A DNA stretch of 64,000 bases from Nocardia sp. BMG111209 (GTDB lineage: Bacteria > Actinomycetota > Actinomycetes > Mycobacteriales > Mycobacteriaceae), in NCBI RefSeq assembly GCF_000381925.1, contig NZ_KB907310.1, positions 124,001-188,000 on the forward strand, in the 5' to 3' direction. The translations under genes and the position numbers were made by a program. Each line of letters begins with the position of its first letter. The first letter of the stretch is position 1. Positions 19,427-28,539 of this stretch are shown piece after piece. The notes beneath the pieces are model-generated. The model was not told the DNA's origin, ran no database searches, and was given only the letters and a program-made list of their open reading frames with translations.

Positions 19427-19483
19427 CGGCCATCACCGAGTCCGACGACAGCCCAATCCCTTTCGGGATGGGAATGATTTGAT

Positions 19484-22402
19484 GTGATCAGGATGTCCAA
19501 CATCAAGCGCGTGTTCAGGATCACGCCGAGCGTGCGATTTCGCGTTCTGGCGATTGCCCTCATACCCAGCTCGTCGCTGCTGATTGTCGGTGGTGGCACG
19601 GCCGGATACTTCTTACAGCAGGCCAACTCCATTCAGACCTGGTCGACCGCGATCAACCATACGGCCGGGCCGGCAATGGACTTCGTGGAAGCGGTGCAGA
19701 ACGAGCGCCGCACCAGCATGCTCATACTCGCGGGCGATCAATCCGTGGCCGGTGATCTACCGGCGGAACGGGCGCGGCTCAATGCGTCCATTCCGACGAT
19801 GATGGCCGCCGGTAACGATCTGATCAAACTTTTCCACGGGTCCGTCGGCGATGCCGTCGTGCAAATGCAGGCCACGTTCGGCCAGTTGCCGTTGATCCGG
19901 CAGCGAGTCGATCTGGGCGCGGCCCAGATCGATGAGGTCTACGGCTACTACAACAAGGTCATCCAAACGGTCATCGTCGCGGGCCGACTGGCCGCGCGCA
20001 CGGCCAAGGTGCCCGAGGCGGCGAACGAACAGGACACCGAGATCGGTTTGTTCGAAACCGCCGAGGCGATGTCCCGGAGCAGTTCGCTCGCCGCGGCCGG
20101 TGCTTTCCACGGCGGTTTCACACCGTCGCAGCAAGAGGAATACAGCAAACTGGTCGGTTTTTATCGATACGAACTCGATAATCGCATCGGCGAATTGACG
20201 CCGGGCGAGATGGCGACTTATCAGGCGCTGGTGTCGAGCCCGGCGTGGATGCAGATGGGCGCCATCGAATCCGGCCTCATCCGCCGGTCGGCCGAACTCG
20301 ACGCGTCCGCGCCGTCCACCGAGTCGGGCGGTCCTTCCTCGGGAGCCGGGGGACCGGGGAGCTCCTCCTCGTCCGGTCCGGGCGGTTCGTCCTCGGGCGC
20401 CGCCGGCCCGGGTGGAACCTCGTCCGGCGCGGGTGGTACCTCGTCCGGTCCCGGTGGATCCTCGTCCGGCACCGCCGGTCCCGGTGGATCCGGCACCGCG
20501 CGTCCGGGTGGTTCCGCGTCGGGTCCCGGCGCCGCCCCGTCGGGCGCCGCCGGTCCGAATGCCGCCGGTCCGGGCACGTCGCAGCCGGGCGTCACCTCGC
20601 CGGGCACGTCGCAGCCCGGCGTGTCCGCCGCCCCCGGCCCCTCCTCGCCGAAGACCTCCTCCCCGCGGACATCGCCCCCCGGAGCCCTGTCGCAGAGCGG
20701 TCCGGGCGCCTCGTCCGGCACCGGGCAGACCGGAACCGGCAACTCGTCCAGCGGGACGTCCTCGAACAGCGCCACGGGCGATACCACCACCACCGAAACC
20801 GGCGACACCCCGCCGATGCCTCCCGCCGCCGAATGGCAGGACGCCGCCGATCAGGTCGGCTCCACGCTGCGCGGTATGTGGAACTCGCATCTGCGCTACG
20901 CCGGTGAGGTCGCCGACAAACAGGGCAGCACGCTGTCCCGGCAGTCCGTCGAGGGCGGTGCGGCCGCCCTGGCGCTGTCGCTGGTCGCCTTCGTCGCTGC
21001 GGCGTACCTGTCGCAGCGCCTGATCGGCCGTCTGCGCCGGCTGCGGGCGGAAACGCTGCAGGTCAGCGAGACCCGGTTGCCGCGGATCATGGATCAGCTC
21101 GGCCGTTCCGAATCCGTCGACCTGGACAAGGAACTGCCCAAACTCGATTTCGGCCGCGACGAGATCGGCCAGGTCGCCGATGCCTTCAATCGCGCGCAGA
21201 CGGCCGCCGTCGCCGCCGCGATCAACGAGGCGCACACCCGGCAGGGTGTCCGCGCGGTCTTCGTCAACATCGCGCACCGCAGCCAGGTCACCATGCACCA
21301 GCTGCTGGGTCAGCTGGAGCGCGCGGAGCATCGGCACGACGATCCGGACACCCTGAAGATGCTGTTCGAATTCGACAACCTCGCCACCCGCGAGCGGCGC
21401 AACGCCGAGAACCTGGTGATCCTGGGCGGCGAACAGCCCGGCCGGCAGTGGCGCAATCCGGTGCCGCTGCACGAGTTGGTGCGCAGCGCGGTCACCGAGA
21501 CAGAGCACTACCCCCGGGTCCACATCGTGCGGTTGCCCGAGGTGCGCATCATCGGCTCGGCCGTGGCCGACCTCATCCACCTGCTGGCCGAACTGATCGA
21601 TAACGCCGCGACCTTCTCGCCGCCGCGAACCCGCGTCGAGATCTCCGGTGATCTGGGCGGCTCGGCGGTGATCGTCGCGATCTCCGATCTGGGCGTCGGC
21701 CTGACCAGGGGTGAGATGGCGCGGTTCAACGAGGCGCTGACCAACCCGCCGGACTTCAACATCGAGGCGCTGTCCACCGATCCGCGACTGGGCCTGTTCG
21801 TGGTCGCGCAGCTGGCGAAGCGGCACGAGGTCGCGGTGCGGCTGACCGAATCCGATTTCGGCGGCATCCGCAGCGTCGTGCGGATCCCCTACAACCTGGT
21901 CTCCGACGAGGCGGTCGACGACGAGTCGCTGCCGCCGAGCGAACTCGGTGAGGGCGCCGAGGACAACCTCGGTGAGCTGCGGCGCTGGTCGCATCGGCTG
22001 GGCGGGCAGCAGCCCGGACTGCCCGCGGCGGAGGAGCCCGCCGAGCCGGCTCCCGTCCCGCTGGTTCCGGAGCCCGAACCGGTCGGCGCGATGGCGTCCT
22101 ACGCCGATCAGGCGCCGCCCGAGTCCTGGGGTGAGGAACCGATCGGCGCCGGCGCGGAGGCGCAGGCGTACGACGGTCCGCCGCTGCCCCAGCGCAGACG
22201 GCAGACCCAGGTGATCCCGCGGCCGCCGGCCCCCGATGTCCATCCCAGTGTCGGCAGGCAGCGGGACCGGCCGACGGGACAGGGACGGCCCACCGACCTG
22301 TGGACCTCGCTACAGGCCGGAACGAAGCTCGGTCGCGCGGGTGTACCCGCCGGGTCTCGGCTCGAGGTGGCGACCGAAGGCGAAGGACAGTGGAATGACT
22401 GA
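19484..22402 (+). CDS. cvnA: Conservon sensor kinase-like protein (CvnA type)
   Basis: 972 residues. The order is: a first membrane span near residues 22-46; an extracellular nitrate/nitrite-sensing-like helical domain to about 270; a Gly/Ser/Pro linker of about 175 residues; a second span near 490-515; a HAMP-like segment; and a histidine-kinase-type ATPase region with LIHLLAELIDNAATFSPP (N-box) and SDLGVGL (G1-like). The C-terminal 170 residues are Pro/Glu-rich. CvnA proteins anchor GTPase-linked complexes in Streptomyces. A GTG at 19484 is used; an ATG at 19493 is equally possible. Its stop overlaps cvnB by eight bases. Confidence 0.92.
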   Translation: MIRMSNIKRVFRITPSVRFRVLAIALIPSSSLLIVGGGTAGYFLQQANSIQTWSTAINHTAGPAMDFVEAVQNERRTSMLILAGDQSVAGDLPAERARLNASIPTMMAAGNDLIKLFHGSVGDAVVQMQATFGQLPLIRQRVDLGAAQIDEVYGYYNKVIQTVIVAGRLAARTAKVPEAANEQDTEIGLFETAEAMSRSSSLAAAGAFHGGFTPSQQEEYSKLVGFYRYELDNRIGELTPGEMATYQALVSSPAWMQMGAIESGLIRRSAELDASAPSTESGGPSSGAGGPGSSSSSGPGGSSSGAAGPGGTSSGAGGTSSGPGGSSSGTAGPGGSGTARPGGSASGPGAAPSGAAGPNAAGPGTSQPGVTSPGTSQPGVSAAPGPSSPKTSSPRTSPPGALSQSGPGASSGTGQTGTGNSSSGTSSNSATGDTTTTETGDTPPMPPAAEWQDAADQVGSTLRGMWNSHLRYAGEVADKQGSTLSRQSVEGGAAALALSLVAFVAAAYLSQRLIGRLRRLRAETLQVSETRLPRIMDQLGRSESVDLDKELPKLDFGRDEIGQVADAFNRAQTAAVAAAINEAHTRQGVRAVFVNIAHRSQVTMHQLLGQLERAEHRHDDPDTLKMLFEFDNLATRERRNAENLVILGGEQPGRQWRNPVPLHELVRSAVTETEHYPRVHIVRLPEVRIIGSAVADLIHLLAELIDNAATFSPPRTRVEISGDLGGSAVIVAISDLGVGLTRGEMARFNEALTNPPDFNIEALSTDPRLGLFVVAQLAKRHEVAVRLTESDFGGIRSVVRIPYNLVSDEAVDDESLPPSELGEGAEDNLGELRRWSHRLGGQQPGLPAAEEPAEPAPVPLVPEPEPVGAMASYADQAPPESWGEEPIGAGAEAQAYDGPPLPQRRRQTQVIPRPPAPDVHPSVGRQRDRPTGQGRPTDLWTSLQAGTKLGRAGVPAGSRLEVATEGEGQWND
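20308..20820 (+). repeat. Gly/Ser/Pro low-complexity linker inside cvnA
   Basis: Coding repeat of short GGSSSG, GPGGTSSG and TSQPGV-type units, predicted disordered, between the sensing domain and the second membrane span. It therefore lies on the outer face of the membrane. Confidence 0.7.
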
Positions 22403-22799
22403 GGAATACGGCAAGTTCAATTGGATTCTCGATGATCTGGCGGAACGCCTGAACGGTGTGCGCTACGTCATCATGCTGTCCAACGACGGGCTGATGCTGG
22501 GCCACTGCGCCCAGATCGAGCGCGAGGACGCCGAACGCTTCAGCGCGATGGCATCCGCGTTGCAGAGCCTGGGAACCAGTGCGGGACGCCTGTTCTCGGC
22601 GGGCAATCTGCAACAGGTCATGGTCGAGCTGGACGAGGCGATGCTGTTCGTGACCTCCGCGGGCGCGAACGCTTCCATCGCCGTCCTGGGTGAGGCAACC
22701 GCGGATTGGGGTCTGGTGGCACATGAGATGAATCTGACGGTCCAGCGCATGGGGACGTGGCTTTCCTCCAAACCACGCCACAGCAACGTGACCAGATGA
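22395..22799 (+). CDS. cvnB: Roadblock/LC7-domain protein (CvnB type)
   Basis: 134 residues, a single roadblock/LC7 fold: FNWILDDLAERLNGVRYVIM, then SNDGLMLGHCAQIEREDAER and a central LGTSAGRLFSAGNLQQVMVELD. In MglB-like proteins this fold regulates small GTPases, and in conservons it is thought to pair with the CvnD GTPase. The ATG overlaps the cvnA stop by eight bases, and cvnC follows after nine. Confidence 0.93.
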   Translation: MTEEYGKFNWILDDLAERLNGVRYVIMLSNDGLMLGHCAQIEREDAERFSAMASALQSLGTSAGRLFSAGNLQQVMVELDEAMLFVTSAGANASIAVLGEATADWGLVAHEMNLTVQRMGTWLSSKPRHSNVTR

Positions 22800-22808
22800 T
22801 CGGGCGCC

Positions 22809-23201
22809 ATGGTTCGCGAACGGGACTCCTGGTACGACGACGCAGCCGGTCCGCTGGTCCGGCTGTACGGGTTCACTCGCGGGCGCACCCACGATTCCGC
22901 ACCCGAACTGAGCATGATCACGATCGTGGTCGCGGTGGAGGGCACCGAGGACACCCGCCTGCGCCAAATGGAACACGAGTATCAGCGAATCTTCTCGATC
23001 ACGCGAAAGCCACGGGCGATCGCGGAGATATCTGCCAGACTCGGATTGCCCCTGCGGGTGAGCAGAATTCTGGTCGGTGATCTCATCGCGGACGGTTATC
23101 TGACCATCAGCTCGGACCAGGCGAGGCATGCCGCCGAAAACAACAACCGCGAGACCGCCGATTTGATAAGGGCGATACGTGATGGCCTTCTCAGACTCTG
23201 A
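22809..23201 (+). CDS. cvnC: DUF742 protein (CvnC type)
   Basis: 130 residues of DUF742 type: an N-terminal RDSWYDDAAGPLVRLYGFTRGRT, and a winged-helix-like centre (RKPRAIAEISARLGLPLRVSRILVGDLIADGYL). It is the third member of the conservon. The winged-helix look suggests protein or DNA contact, but no activity is established. Its 3' end overlaps cvnD by 20 bases. Confidence 0.93.
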   Translation: MVRERDSWYDDAAGPLVRLYGFTRGRTHDSAPELSMITIVVAVEGTEDTRLRQMEHEYQRIFSITRKPRAIAEISARLGLPLRVSRILVGDLIADGYLTISSDQARHAAENNNRETADLIRAIRDGLLRL

Positions 23202-23784
23202 CACCATGGCACCGCCGAAGATCACGTCGGCGAAAATCCTCATCGCAGGGGGATTCGGCGTGGGCAAGACGACCATGGTCGGTTCGGTCAGCGAGATCGC
23301 GCCGATGTCCACCGAGGAACTGATCAGCGACAAGAGCGAGGGCGTCGACGATCTGTCCGGTGTGGAGTCGAAGGGGACCACCACGGTCGCACTGGATTTC
23401 GGTCGCATCACGGTGAACCCGAATCTGATCCTCTATTTGTTCGGCACGCCCGGACAGGAACGGTTCTGGTTCTTCTGGGACGAACTCGCGACCGGAGCCC
23501 TCGGCGCGGTCGTCCTCGTCGATGTGCGGCGGCTCGACCAGTCGTTCGCCGCGATCGATTTCTTCGAACAGCGGAACCTGCCGTTCGTGGTGGGGGTCAA
23601 CTACTTCGACGGCGCGCACCGCTATCGCATCGCCGATCTGCGCGCCGCGCTCGATCTCGACGAAGCGGTACCCCTGCGGTATTGCGATGCCCGCAGCCGT
23701 GATTCCAGCAAACGACTGCTCCTCGGCCTCACCGAGCATCTGCTCGATCGGCTCGAGGGCGCCCCCGACGAATCGAAGGTCTGA
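23182..23784 (+). CDS. cvnD: MglA/Ras-like small GTPase (CvnD type)
   Basis: 200 residues. Walker A GGFGVGKTT at residues 23-31, a switch-2-like LFGTPGQERFWFFWD, and VNYFDG at the NKxD position, here lacking the usual lysine as is common in conservon GTPases. It is likely the output switch of the CvnABCD membrane complex. An alternative GTG three bases earlier is in frame. The KAS III-like gene begins 30 bases after its stop, so the conservon and that gene are probably one transcript. Confidence 0.93.
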   Translation: MAFSDSDTMAPPKITSAKILIAGGFGVGKTTMVGSVSEIAPMSTEELISDKSEGVDDLSGVESKGTTTVALDFGRITVNPNLILYLFGTPGQERFWFFWDELATGALGAVVLVDVRRLDQSFAAIDFFEQRNLPFVVGVNYFDGAHRYRIADLRAALDLDEAVPLRYCDARSRDSSKRLLLGLTEHLLDRLEGAPDESKV

Positions 23785-23814
23785 AGCACCACCGCGACCG
23801 ATCCGATTGGATGG

Positions 23815-24861
23815 ATGATCGACGTGAGCGTCACCGTCAGCCTGGCAGATGTGTCCAGTTACCGTCCCGGAGAACCAGTTCCGGCCGAATACTTCACCCG
23901 TTTCCACGAGACCGGCGACAGCGGCAACGCCGTCATGTTCAATCCGCCCCGATTCCGGCACCACGTCGCGGTGGGCGAGTCCCCGGCCGATATGGCCGAG
24001 CAGGCCATCGCGCCGATGCTGGCCCGGCACGGCGCGGAACTGCTGGACGAGGTCGACATCCTGATCGTGCACACCCAGCTGCCGGAGACCTGGTTCGTCG
24101 GTAACGGCGGCGAGGTCGCCGCCCGGCTCGGCATCGTGCCGGAATGGCTGATCGACCTGCACAACGGTGGTTGCGCCAGTTTCGTCTACGCGGTGAAACT
24201 GGCCCGCGAGATCATGCAGAGCACCCCGGCGAAATCGGCCCTGATCGTGAACATCGCGAATACCGCGGGGCAGTTGTTCGACCAGGATCAGGTGCGGCCG
24301 CTGGCCCAGGCGGCCGTTCCCGGCGACGGCGCGGGCGTCGCCTGGCTGACCAGGTCCGATCATTCCCCGATCCTGGATATCGAGGCCCGGCATCTGCCGC
24401 AGTACGCGGGGGAGATGACGCTGGTCTCCGATCCGCCGCGCCGGCATTGGCAGTCCGGCCCGGGACAGATGCACATCGGATTCACCGAGGCGGGTATCGC
24501 CAAGGTGCTGAACCGCGGCAACGAGATCGTTCCCGAGGTGGCGCGCGCGGTCTGCGGCCGGCTCGAGGTGCCCCCCGGCGACGTGGATCTGCTGGTCACC
24601 AATCAGCCGAACCGGAAATTCCTGGAGAACTGGCGGGATTCGCTGGGGGTGCCCGCGGAGCGCCATCCGGACACCTTCGAGGAATGCGGCAATCTGTTCG
24701 GCGTCGCCATGCCGCTGACCTTCGACCATGCGGTCACCTCCGGGCAGGTGCCGGACGGATCCCTGGTCCTGTTCGCGGGTTTCGCGCATGCCGGAGATTT
24801 CGCCGCCGCGGCGGCGGTGCGATGGAACGGCAGACTATCGCCGCGCGACGGCTCATGCTGA
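23815..24861 (+). CDS. KAS III-like thiolase-fold enzyme
   Basis: 348 residues of the 3-oxoacyl-ACP synthase III fold. The active-site cysteine is residue 120 in DLHNGGCASFVYAVKLA, and VPGDGAGVAWL follows. The usual catalytic histidine position reads VTNQPNRKF (Asn263 where FabH has His), and the last catalytic asparagine is kept (ECGNLFG, Asn293). Loss of the histidine suggests an acyltransferase or a non-decarboxylating condensation rather than fatty-acid initiation. A GTG at 23824 is an alternative start. It lies 30 bases after cvnD and overlaps the aminotransferase gene by seven. Confidence 0.88.
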   Translation: MIDVSVTVSLADVSSYRPGEPVPAEYFTRFHETGDSGNAVMFNPPRFRHHVAVGESPADMAEQAIAPMLARHGAELLDEVDILIVHTQLPETWFVGNGGEVAARLGIVPEWLIDLHNGGCASFVYAVKLAREIMQSTPAKSALIVNIANTAGQLFDQDQVRPLAQAAVPGDGAGVAWLTRSDHSPILDIEARHLPQYAGEMTLVSDPPRRHWQSGPGQMHIGFTEAGIAKVLNRGNEIVPEVARAVCGRLEVPPGDVDLLVTNQPNRKFLENWRDSLGVPAERHPDTFEECGNLFGVAMPLTFDHAVTSGQVPDGSLVLFAGFAHAGDFAAAAAVRWNGRLSPRDGSC

Positions 24862-25892
24862 TCGCGCACGATTCTGTCCGTTTTCGGCTCGAACTCAACG
24901 AGAACCCTTACGGCCCACTGCCTTCCGTGCACCGGGCACTGACCGAGGCGCTCGCCTCGGCGAATCGCTATCCGGAATTCCTGCCGCACCGGCTGCCGCA
25001 GCTCATCGCGAGCCGAATCGGTTTCCCGCCCGAGCAGATCGTGGTCGGCGCCGGCGCCACCGGCGTGATCCTGCACATCCTGCAGGCGTTCGTCACGTCG
25101 ATGGGGTACGCGGGGGAGGGCTCCGGTGCGACCGGGGTGGTGCTGGCGGGGCCGACCTTCGACGGCTATCCGCTGCTGACCGAGACGGTCGGCGGGCGGC
25201 CGGTGATCGTGCCGTTGCTGCCCGGCGGATCGCAGGATCTGGCGGCGATGGCGGCCTCGGTCGACGACCGGACCGGCGTCGTCGTGGTGTGCAATCCGCA
25301 CAATCCGACCGGCACCCGCCTCCATCAACACGAGCTGACGGAATTCCTCGATCTGATCGATACCCGGATCGTGGTGATACTCGACGAGGCCTATATCGAA
25401 TTCGCGCCGTCGGATCAGCGCATCGATACCGCGGCCCTGCTGGCGACCTATCCGAATGTGGTCGTGGTGCGCACCTTCTCGAAGGCCTTCGGGCTGGCGG
25501 GCCTGCGGGTGGGATATGCCGTCGCCGCACCACAACTCGCCGCGCGAATCGCACACTGGCAGGTGCCCTACGGAATCAACAATCTCGCCGAGATCGCCGT
25601 GCACGCCTGTTATGCGGCGGAGGCGGAATTGAACGAGCGAATCCGTGCCATCACCGGCGAACGTGATCGGCTCTCGGCCGCGCTCCGGCGATTCGGATAC
25701 GACGTGCCCGACAGTTCGGCGAATCACGTCTTTCTCCCGTTGCGCGATATCGGGCACGCCCGCCGGGTCACGGACGCATTCGATCGCGCGGAGATCCGGG
25801 TCAAGAGCTATCCGACGGGTATGCGGATCACCGTGGGAGACACCGCCGCCAACGACGCGGTGATCACCAGCCTGGCGGGCGTCGGGGGCTGA
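24855..25892 (+). CDS. HisC-like class I/II aminotransferase
   Basis: 345 residues, PLP fold type I. ELNENPYGPLP near the N-terminus, CNPHNPTGT at 146-154, DEAYIEF, the PLP lysine at residue 210 in RTFSKAFGLAGLRVGY, and a C-terminal arginine in YPTGMRITVG. It resembles histidinol-phosphate aminotransferase, but it sits away from his genes and next to a KAS III-like gene, so it more likely acts on another amino or keto substrate in a local pathway. The ATG at 24855 overlaps the upstream stop; an earlier ATG at 24822 is possible. Confidence 0.9.
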   Translation: MLIAHDSVRFRLELNENPYGPLPSVHRALTEALASANRYPEFLPHRLPQLIASRIGFPPEQIVVGAGATGVILHILQAFVTSMGYAGEGSGATGVVLAGPTFDGYPLLTETVGGRPVIVPLLPGGSQDLAAMAASVDDRTGVVVVCNPHNPTGTRLHQHELTEFLDLIDTRIVVILDEAYIEFAPSDQRIDTAALLATYPNVVVVRTFSKAFGLAGLRVGYAVAAPQLAARIAHWQVPYGINNLAEIAVHACYAAEAELNERIRAITGERDRLSAALRRFGYDVPDSSANHVFLPLRDIGHARRVTDAFDRAEIRVKSYPTGMRITVGDTAANDAVITSLAGVGG

Positions 25893-25903
25893 GCCCGCCG
25901 TGG

Positions 25904-27553
25904 TCACGCACCGTCGGTGAGGAACGGTACGAACGGCGGGACCTCGTCGGGATCGCAGTCGACGGCCACGAATCGGGGACCGGAACCGGAATCCGCCAGT
26001 GCGGCAGGGAGTTCCGCGATATCGCGCACCGCGTGACACGGCAGCCCCGGAAACATCGCGGCCATCCCCTCGGCGAGCCTGGACTGCTGGAATCGGTTGC
26101 GGCCGTCGACATTCCGGCAGTACAGCCGCTCCCGCACCACGCACATGGCATGCGAGTTGTTGTTCAGGACGACGAACGTGATCGGCAGGGCGTGCTCGAT
26201 CGCGGTGTGTAACTCCATGCCGTGCATGAAGAACGAGCCGTCACCCGCGATGACGTAGGTCGGCCGCCGGGTCGCGAACACCGAGCCGATCGCGGCGCCG
26301 AAACTGTAGCCCATCCCGCCCATGCCCAGCGCGAGGCCGAACCGGCCGTCCGCGGGCAGTTCGAGATGGTGCACCGCCGCGGCGCCGGTATTGCCCGCGT
26401 CCGCGAAAACCGCACTGCCCGTGGGCAGAAACTCCGAGATCGCCGCCATGACCTCGCGGTAGCGCAGTCCCGGACCGGTCGTGCCGGGCGTCCGCAACCG
26501 GCCCGGGTCGATGGGATGCTCAGCGGAAGCGACTGTGCCACCGGCACTTTCCCGTACGGCGGCGGTGAGCAGCGGCAGCGCGGCGGCCAGATCCGCGGCG
26601 GTGGCGTGCACGGCGGGCCGATACGGCGGCAGCGCGCCGATACCGGCCAGCGGAATATCGCCGAGCGGTATCTGCGCGGTCGCCGGCAGTCGCGTGCCGA
26701 CCAGTAGGCACAGCGCCGCCGAGCCGGCCGCCCGCACCAGTTCCGGATGCCCCATCGTGCCCGCGACCCCGGCGAATCCGGGATCGCGCGGGCCGTGGAC
26801 GTCCTTCGCGTCGGGTGTCACCCCGACCACGGCGTCCAGCGCCACCACCAGATCGCGCAATGCGCCACGGGCATCGTCGCGGGCCACCTGATCACCGGCG
26901 ATCACCAGGATCTTGCCGGTCGACCGCGCCGCGACCAGCGCCGCGGCCACCGCGGCGATCCCGGGCGAATCCACCGCGGGCGGCGCCGGAACCGAGCGCG
27001 TCGGCCGCGCCGCGAGCGGCGTGCGCTGCACATCCTTCGGCAGCAACAGCACCGCCGGCCCGCCGCCGCGCGCGGCCTCGACCGCGGCGGTGAACTGTTC
27101 CGGCAGATCCTCCGCGCGCCGCACCCGCGCGCAGTACCGCGACACCGTGCCGAACAGCCGCGCCGCATCGATACTGCCGGCCCGGCCGCTGGTGTCCTGG
27201 AACGCGCCGAGTCCCTCCTGGCTGCGTGGCGGCTGCCCCACCAGGGCCAGCACCGGTACCTGCGAGGTGAACGATTCCGCCAGTCCGGCAACGAGATTCA
27301 TCGCGCCGCCGCCGGAGGTCGCGACCACCACGCCGAGGCCGCCGGTGGCGCGAGCGTACCCGTCGGCCATCGTCGCGGCGGCGAATTCGTGTTTGGCCAC
27401 CACACCCAGCACCCCGGCTCCGCCGTCGGCGACCGGCCGGGCCGCCGCATCGTAGACGTCCTCGATATTCGCGCCGTCCACCCCGAAGAAGTGCCGGACC
27501 CCCGCTTCGGCACAGGCCTGCACCAGGTACTCGGCCACCCGCCAGTCTTCCAT
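25904..27553 (-). CDS. Thiamine-diphosphate-dependent enzyme (acetolactate synthase/decarboxylase superfamily)
   Basis: 549 residues from the ATG at 27553. The three-domain ThDP fold shows the catalytic glutamate (residue 56, VVAKHEFAAATMADGYARATGG), a glycine-rich ATSGGGAMNLVAGL loop, and the ThDP-binding motif beginning AGDGSFFMHGMELHTAIEH and ending VVLNNN around 435-465. No acetolactate-synthase regulatory subunit is nearby. It probably decarboxylates or ligates a 2-keto acid. The gene ends 11 bases from the end of the convergent aminotransferase gene and lies 215 bases downstream of the SRPBCC gene on the same strand. Confidence 0.9.
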   Translation of the reverse strand: MEDWRVAEYLVQACAEAGVRHFFGVDGANIEDVYDAAARPVADGGAGVLGVVAKHEFAAATMADGYARATGGLGVVVATSGGGAMNLVAGLAESFTSQVPVLALVGQPPRSQEGLGAFQDTSGRAGSIDAARLFGTVSRYCARVRRAEDLPEQFTAAVEAARGGGPAVLLLPKDVQRTPLAARPTRSVPAPPAVDSPGIAAVAAALVAARSTGKILVIAGDQVARDDARGALRDLVVALDAVVGVTPDAKDVHGPRDPGFAGVAGTMGHPELVRAAGSAALCLLVGTRLPATAQIPLGDIPLAGIGALPPYRPAVHATAADLAAALPLLTAAVRESAGGTVASAEHPIDPGRLRTPGTTGPGLRYREVMAAISEFLPTGSAVFADAGNTGAAAVHHLELPADGRFGLALGMGGMGYSFGAAIGSVFATRRPTYVIAGDGSFFMHGMELHTAIEHALPITFVVLNNNSHAMCVVRERLYCRNVDGRNRFQQSRLAEGMAAMFPGLPCHAVRDIAELPAALADSGSGPRFVAVDCDPDEVPPFVPFLTDGA

Positions 27554-27768
27554 ACCCGTATCCGACCATCTCCGGGTCGACGATTCAAGTACCGGAGGCA
27601 TCGAAAGTCGAAACGCGCCCGATGTTTTCGCGAGCGGCCGGTGAAGTTCCGGTATACCGCAAAGAAATACGGCGGTGCCGATCGAAATCGTCACCGCCGC
27701 AGTGATTTACCCGGGTTTCCGGTAGGGGCCTCCCGGTCCGTCTCGCCCTGCCGGAACCCGAAGCGCGA

Positions 27769-28413
27769 TCAGTCCCGGAGCAGATGCGGGCCGACCGGCA
27801 GGTCGTTGTGGTGCCGGTGTTCGAGAATGGCCTTGAGGTTGTTCAACTCCATGGTGTGACCCGCGCCGAATATGCCCCACATGTCGCCCACCCACTGCGG
27901 GCGGTTGGCCGGAGCCGTTTCGGGATAAGGGTTCTCGTTGTAGTAGGGATGCCGGCAGTTGGTCCACGTGATCACCGAGCCGGGCCGCTTGAGGACCAGC
28001 TCGGCCGGGACCACGCGCATCAGGTAGACCATCCAGAGATCGTTGCCCTGGTCCCAGGCGCAGTGGTAGTCGACGGTCAGCGCCTCGGCGTTGGCGACGA
28101 CCTTCATGAAGATCTTGGTATCGATGCCGAGCGTGTCGAGCCCCCGATAGACGCCGGGCAGCTCGGTCGGCTCGAAATCCCGAGTGCTGTAAGTCCATTC
28201 GGAGAGACTGTGGATATTCGAGAGGTACTCGAACGCGGCCTGCGGCGGGCAATCGACGTAACCCTGCACGGTGCAGTACTCGCCGTACACATCGTCGTAC
28301 GAATAGGCGGGTTTGGTGAGCTCCGCCGCGCGCACCATCACCTCGCCGACATCGACCTGTTCTCCTCGCACCAAACCGGGAATGTCGGCGAGCTGTTTTT
28401 CATCGATCCGCAT
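27769..28413 (-). CDS. SRPBCC/START-like ligand-binding protein
   Basis: 214 residues with the helix-grip pattern of polyketide cyclase/SRPBCC proteins: GYVDCPPQAAFEYLSNIHSL, SEWTYSTRDFEPTE, then alternating beta strands with WTNCRHPYYNENP. Such proteins bind hydrophobic ligands or catalyse cyclisation or dehydration. It lies between a 33-codon ORF upstream and the ThDP enzyme downstream on the same strand, so a role in the same small pathway is inferred. There is no signal peptide. Confidence 0.8.
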   Translation of the reverse strand: MRIDEKQLADIPGLVRGEQVDVGEVMVRAAELTKPAYSYDDVYGEYCTVQGYVDCPPQAAFEYLSNIHSLSEWTYSTRDFEPTELPGVYRGLDTLGIDTKIFMKVVANAEALTVDYHCAWDQGNDLWMVYLMRVVPAELVLKRPGSVITWTNCRHPYYNENPYPETAPANRPQWVGDMWGIFGAGHTMELNNLKAILEHRHHNDLPVGPHLLRD

Positions 28414-28539
28414 GAAATCCCAGCCTACGCGGACGCCGAGAAGTGCGGAACCCCAATGATTCTCGCCGTTACGGCATACCTACGCCGGCGCCCGGCCGGA
28501 CCCGCACCGGGCGCCGCGTCACCGGCGTGCACGAATCGC

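Noticed and set aside
24855..25892. hisC of histidine biosynthesis
   Set aside because: No other his gene is adjacent, and the gene overlaps a KAS III-like gene. The fold fits HisC, but the context argues against the primary histidine role.
25904..27553. ilvB acetolactate synthase
   Set aside because: No ilvN or ilvC neighbour is present, and the gene is paired with an SRPBCC gene. Only the superfamily is supported.
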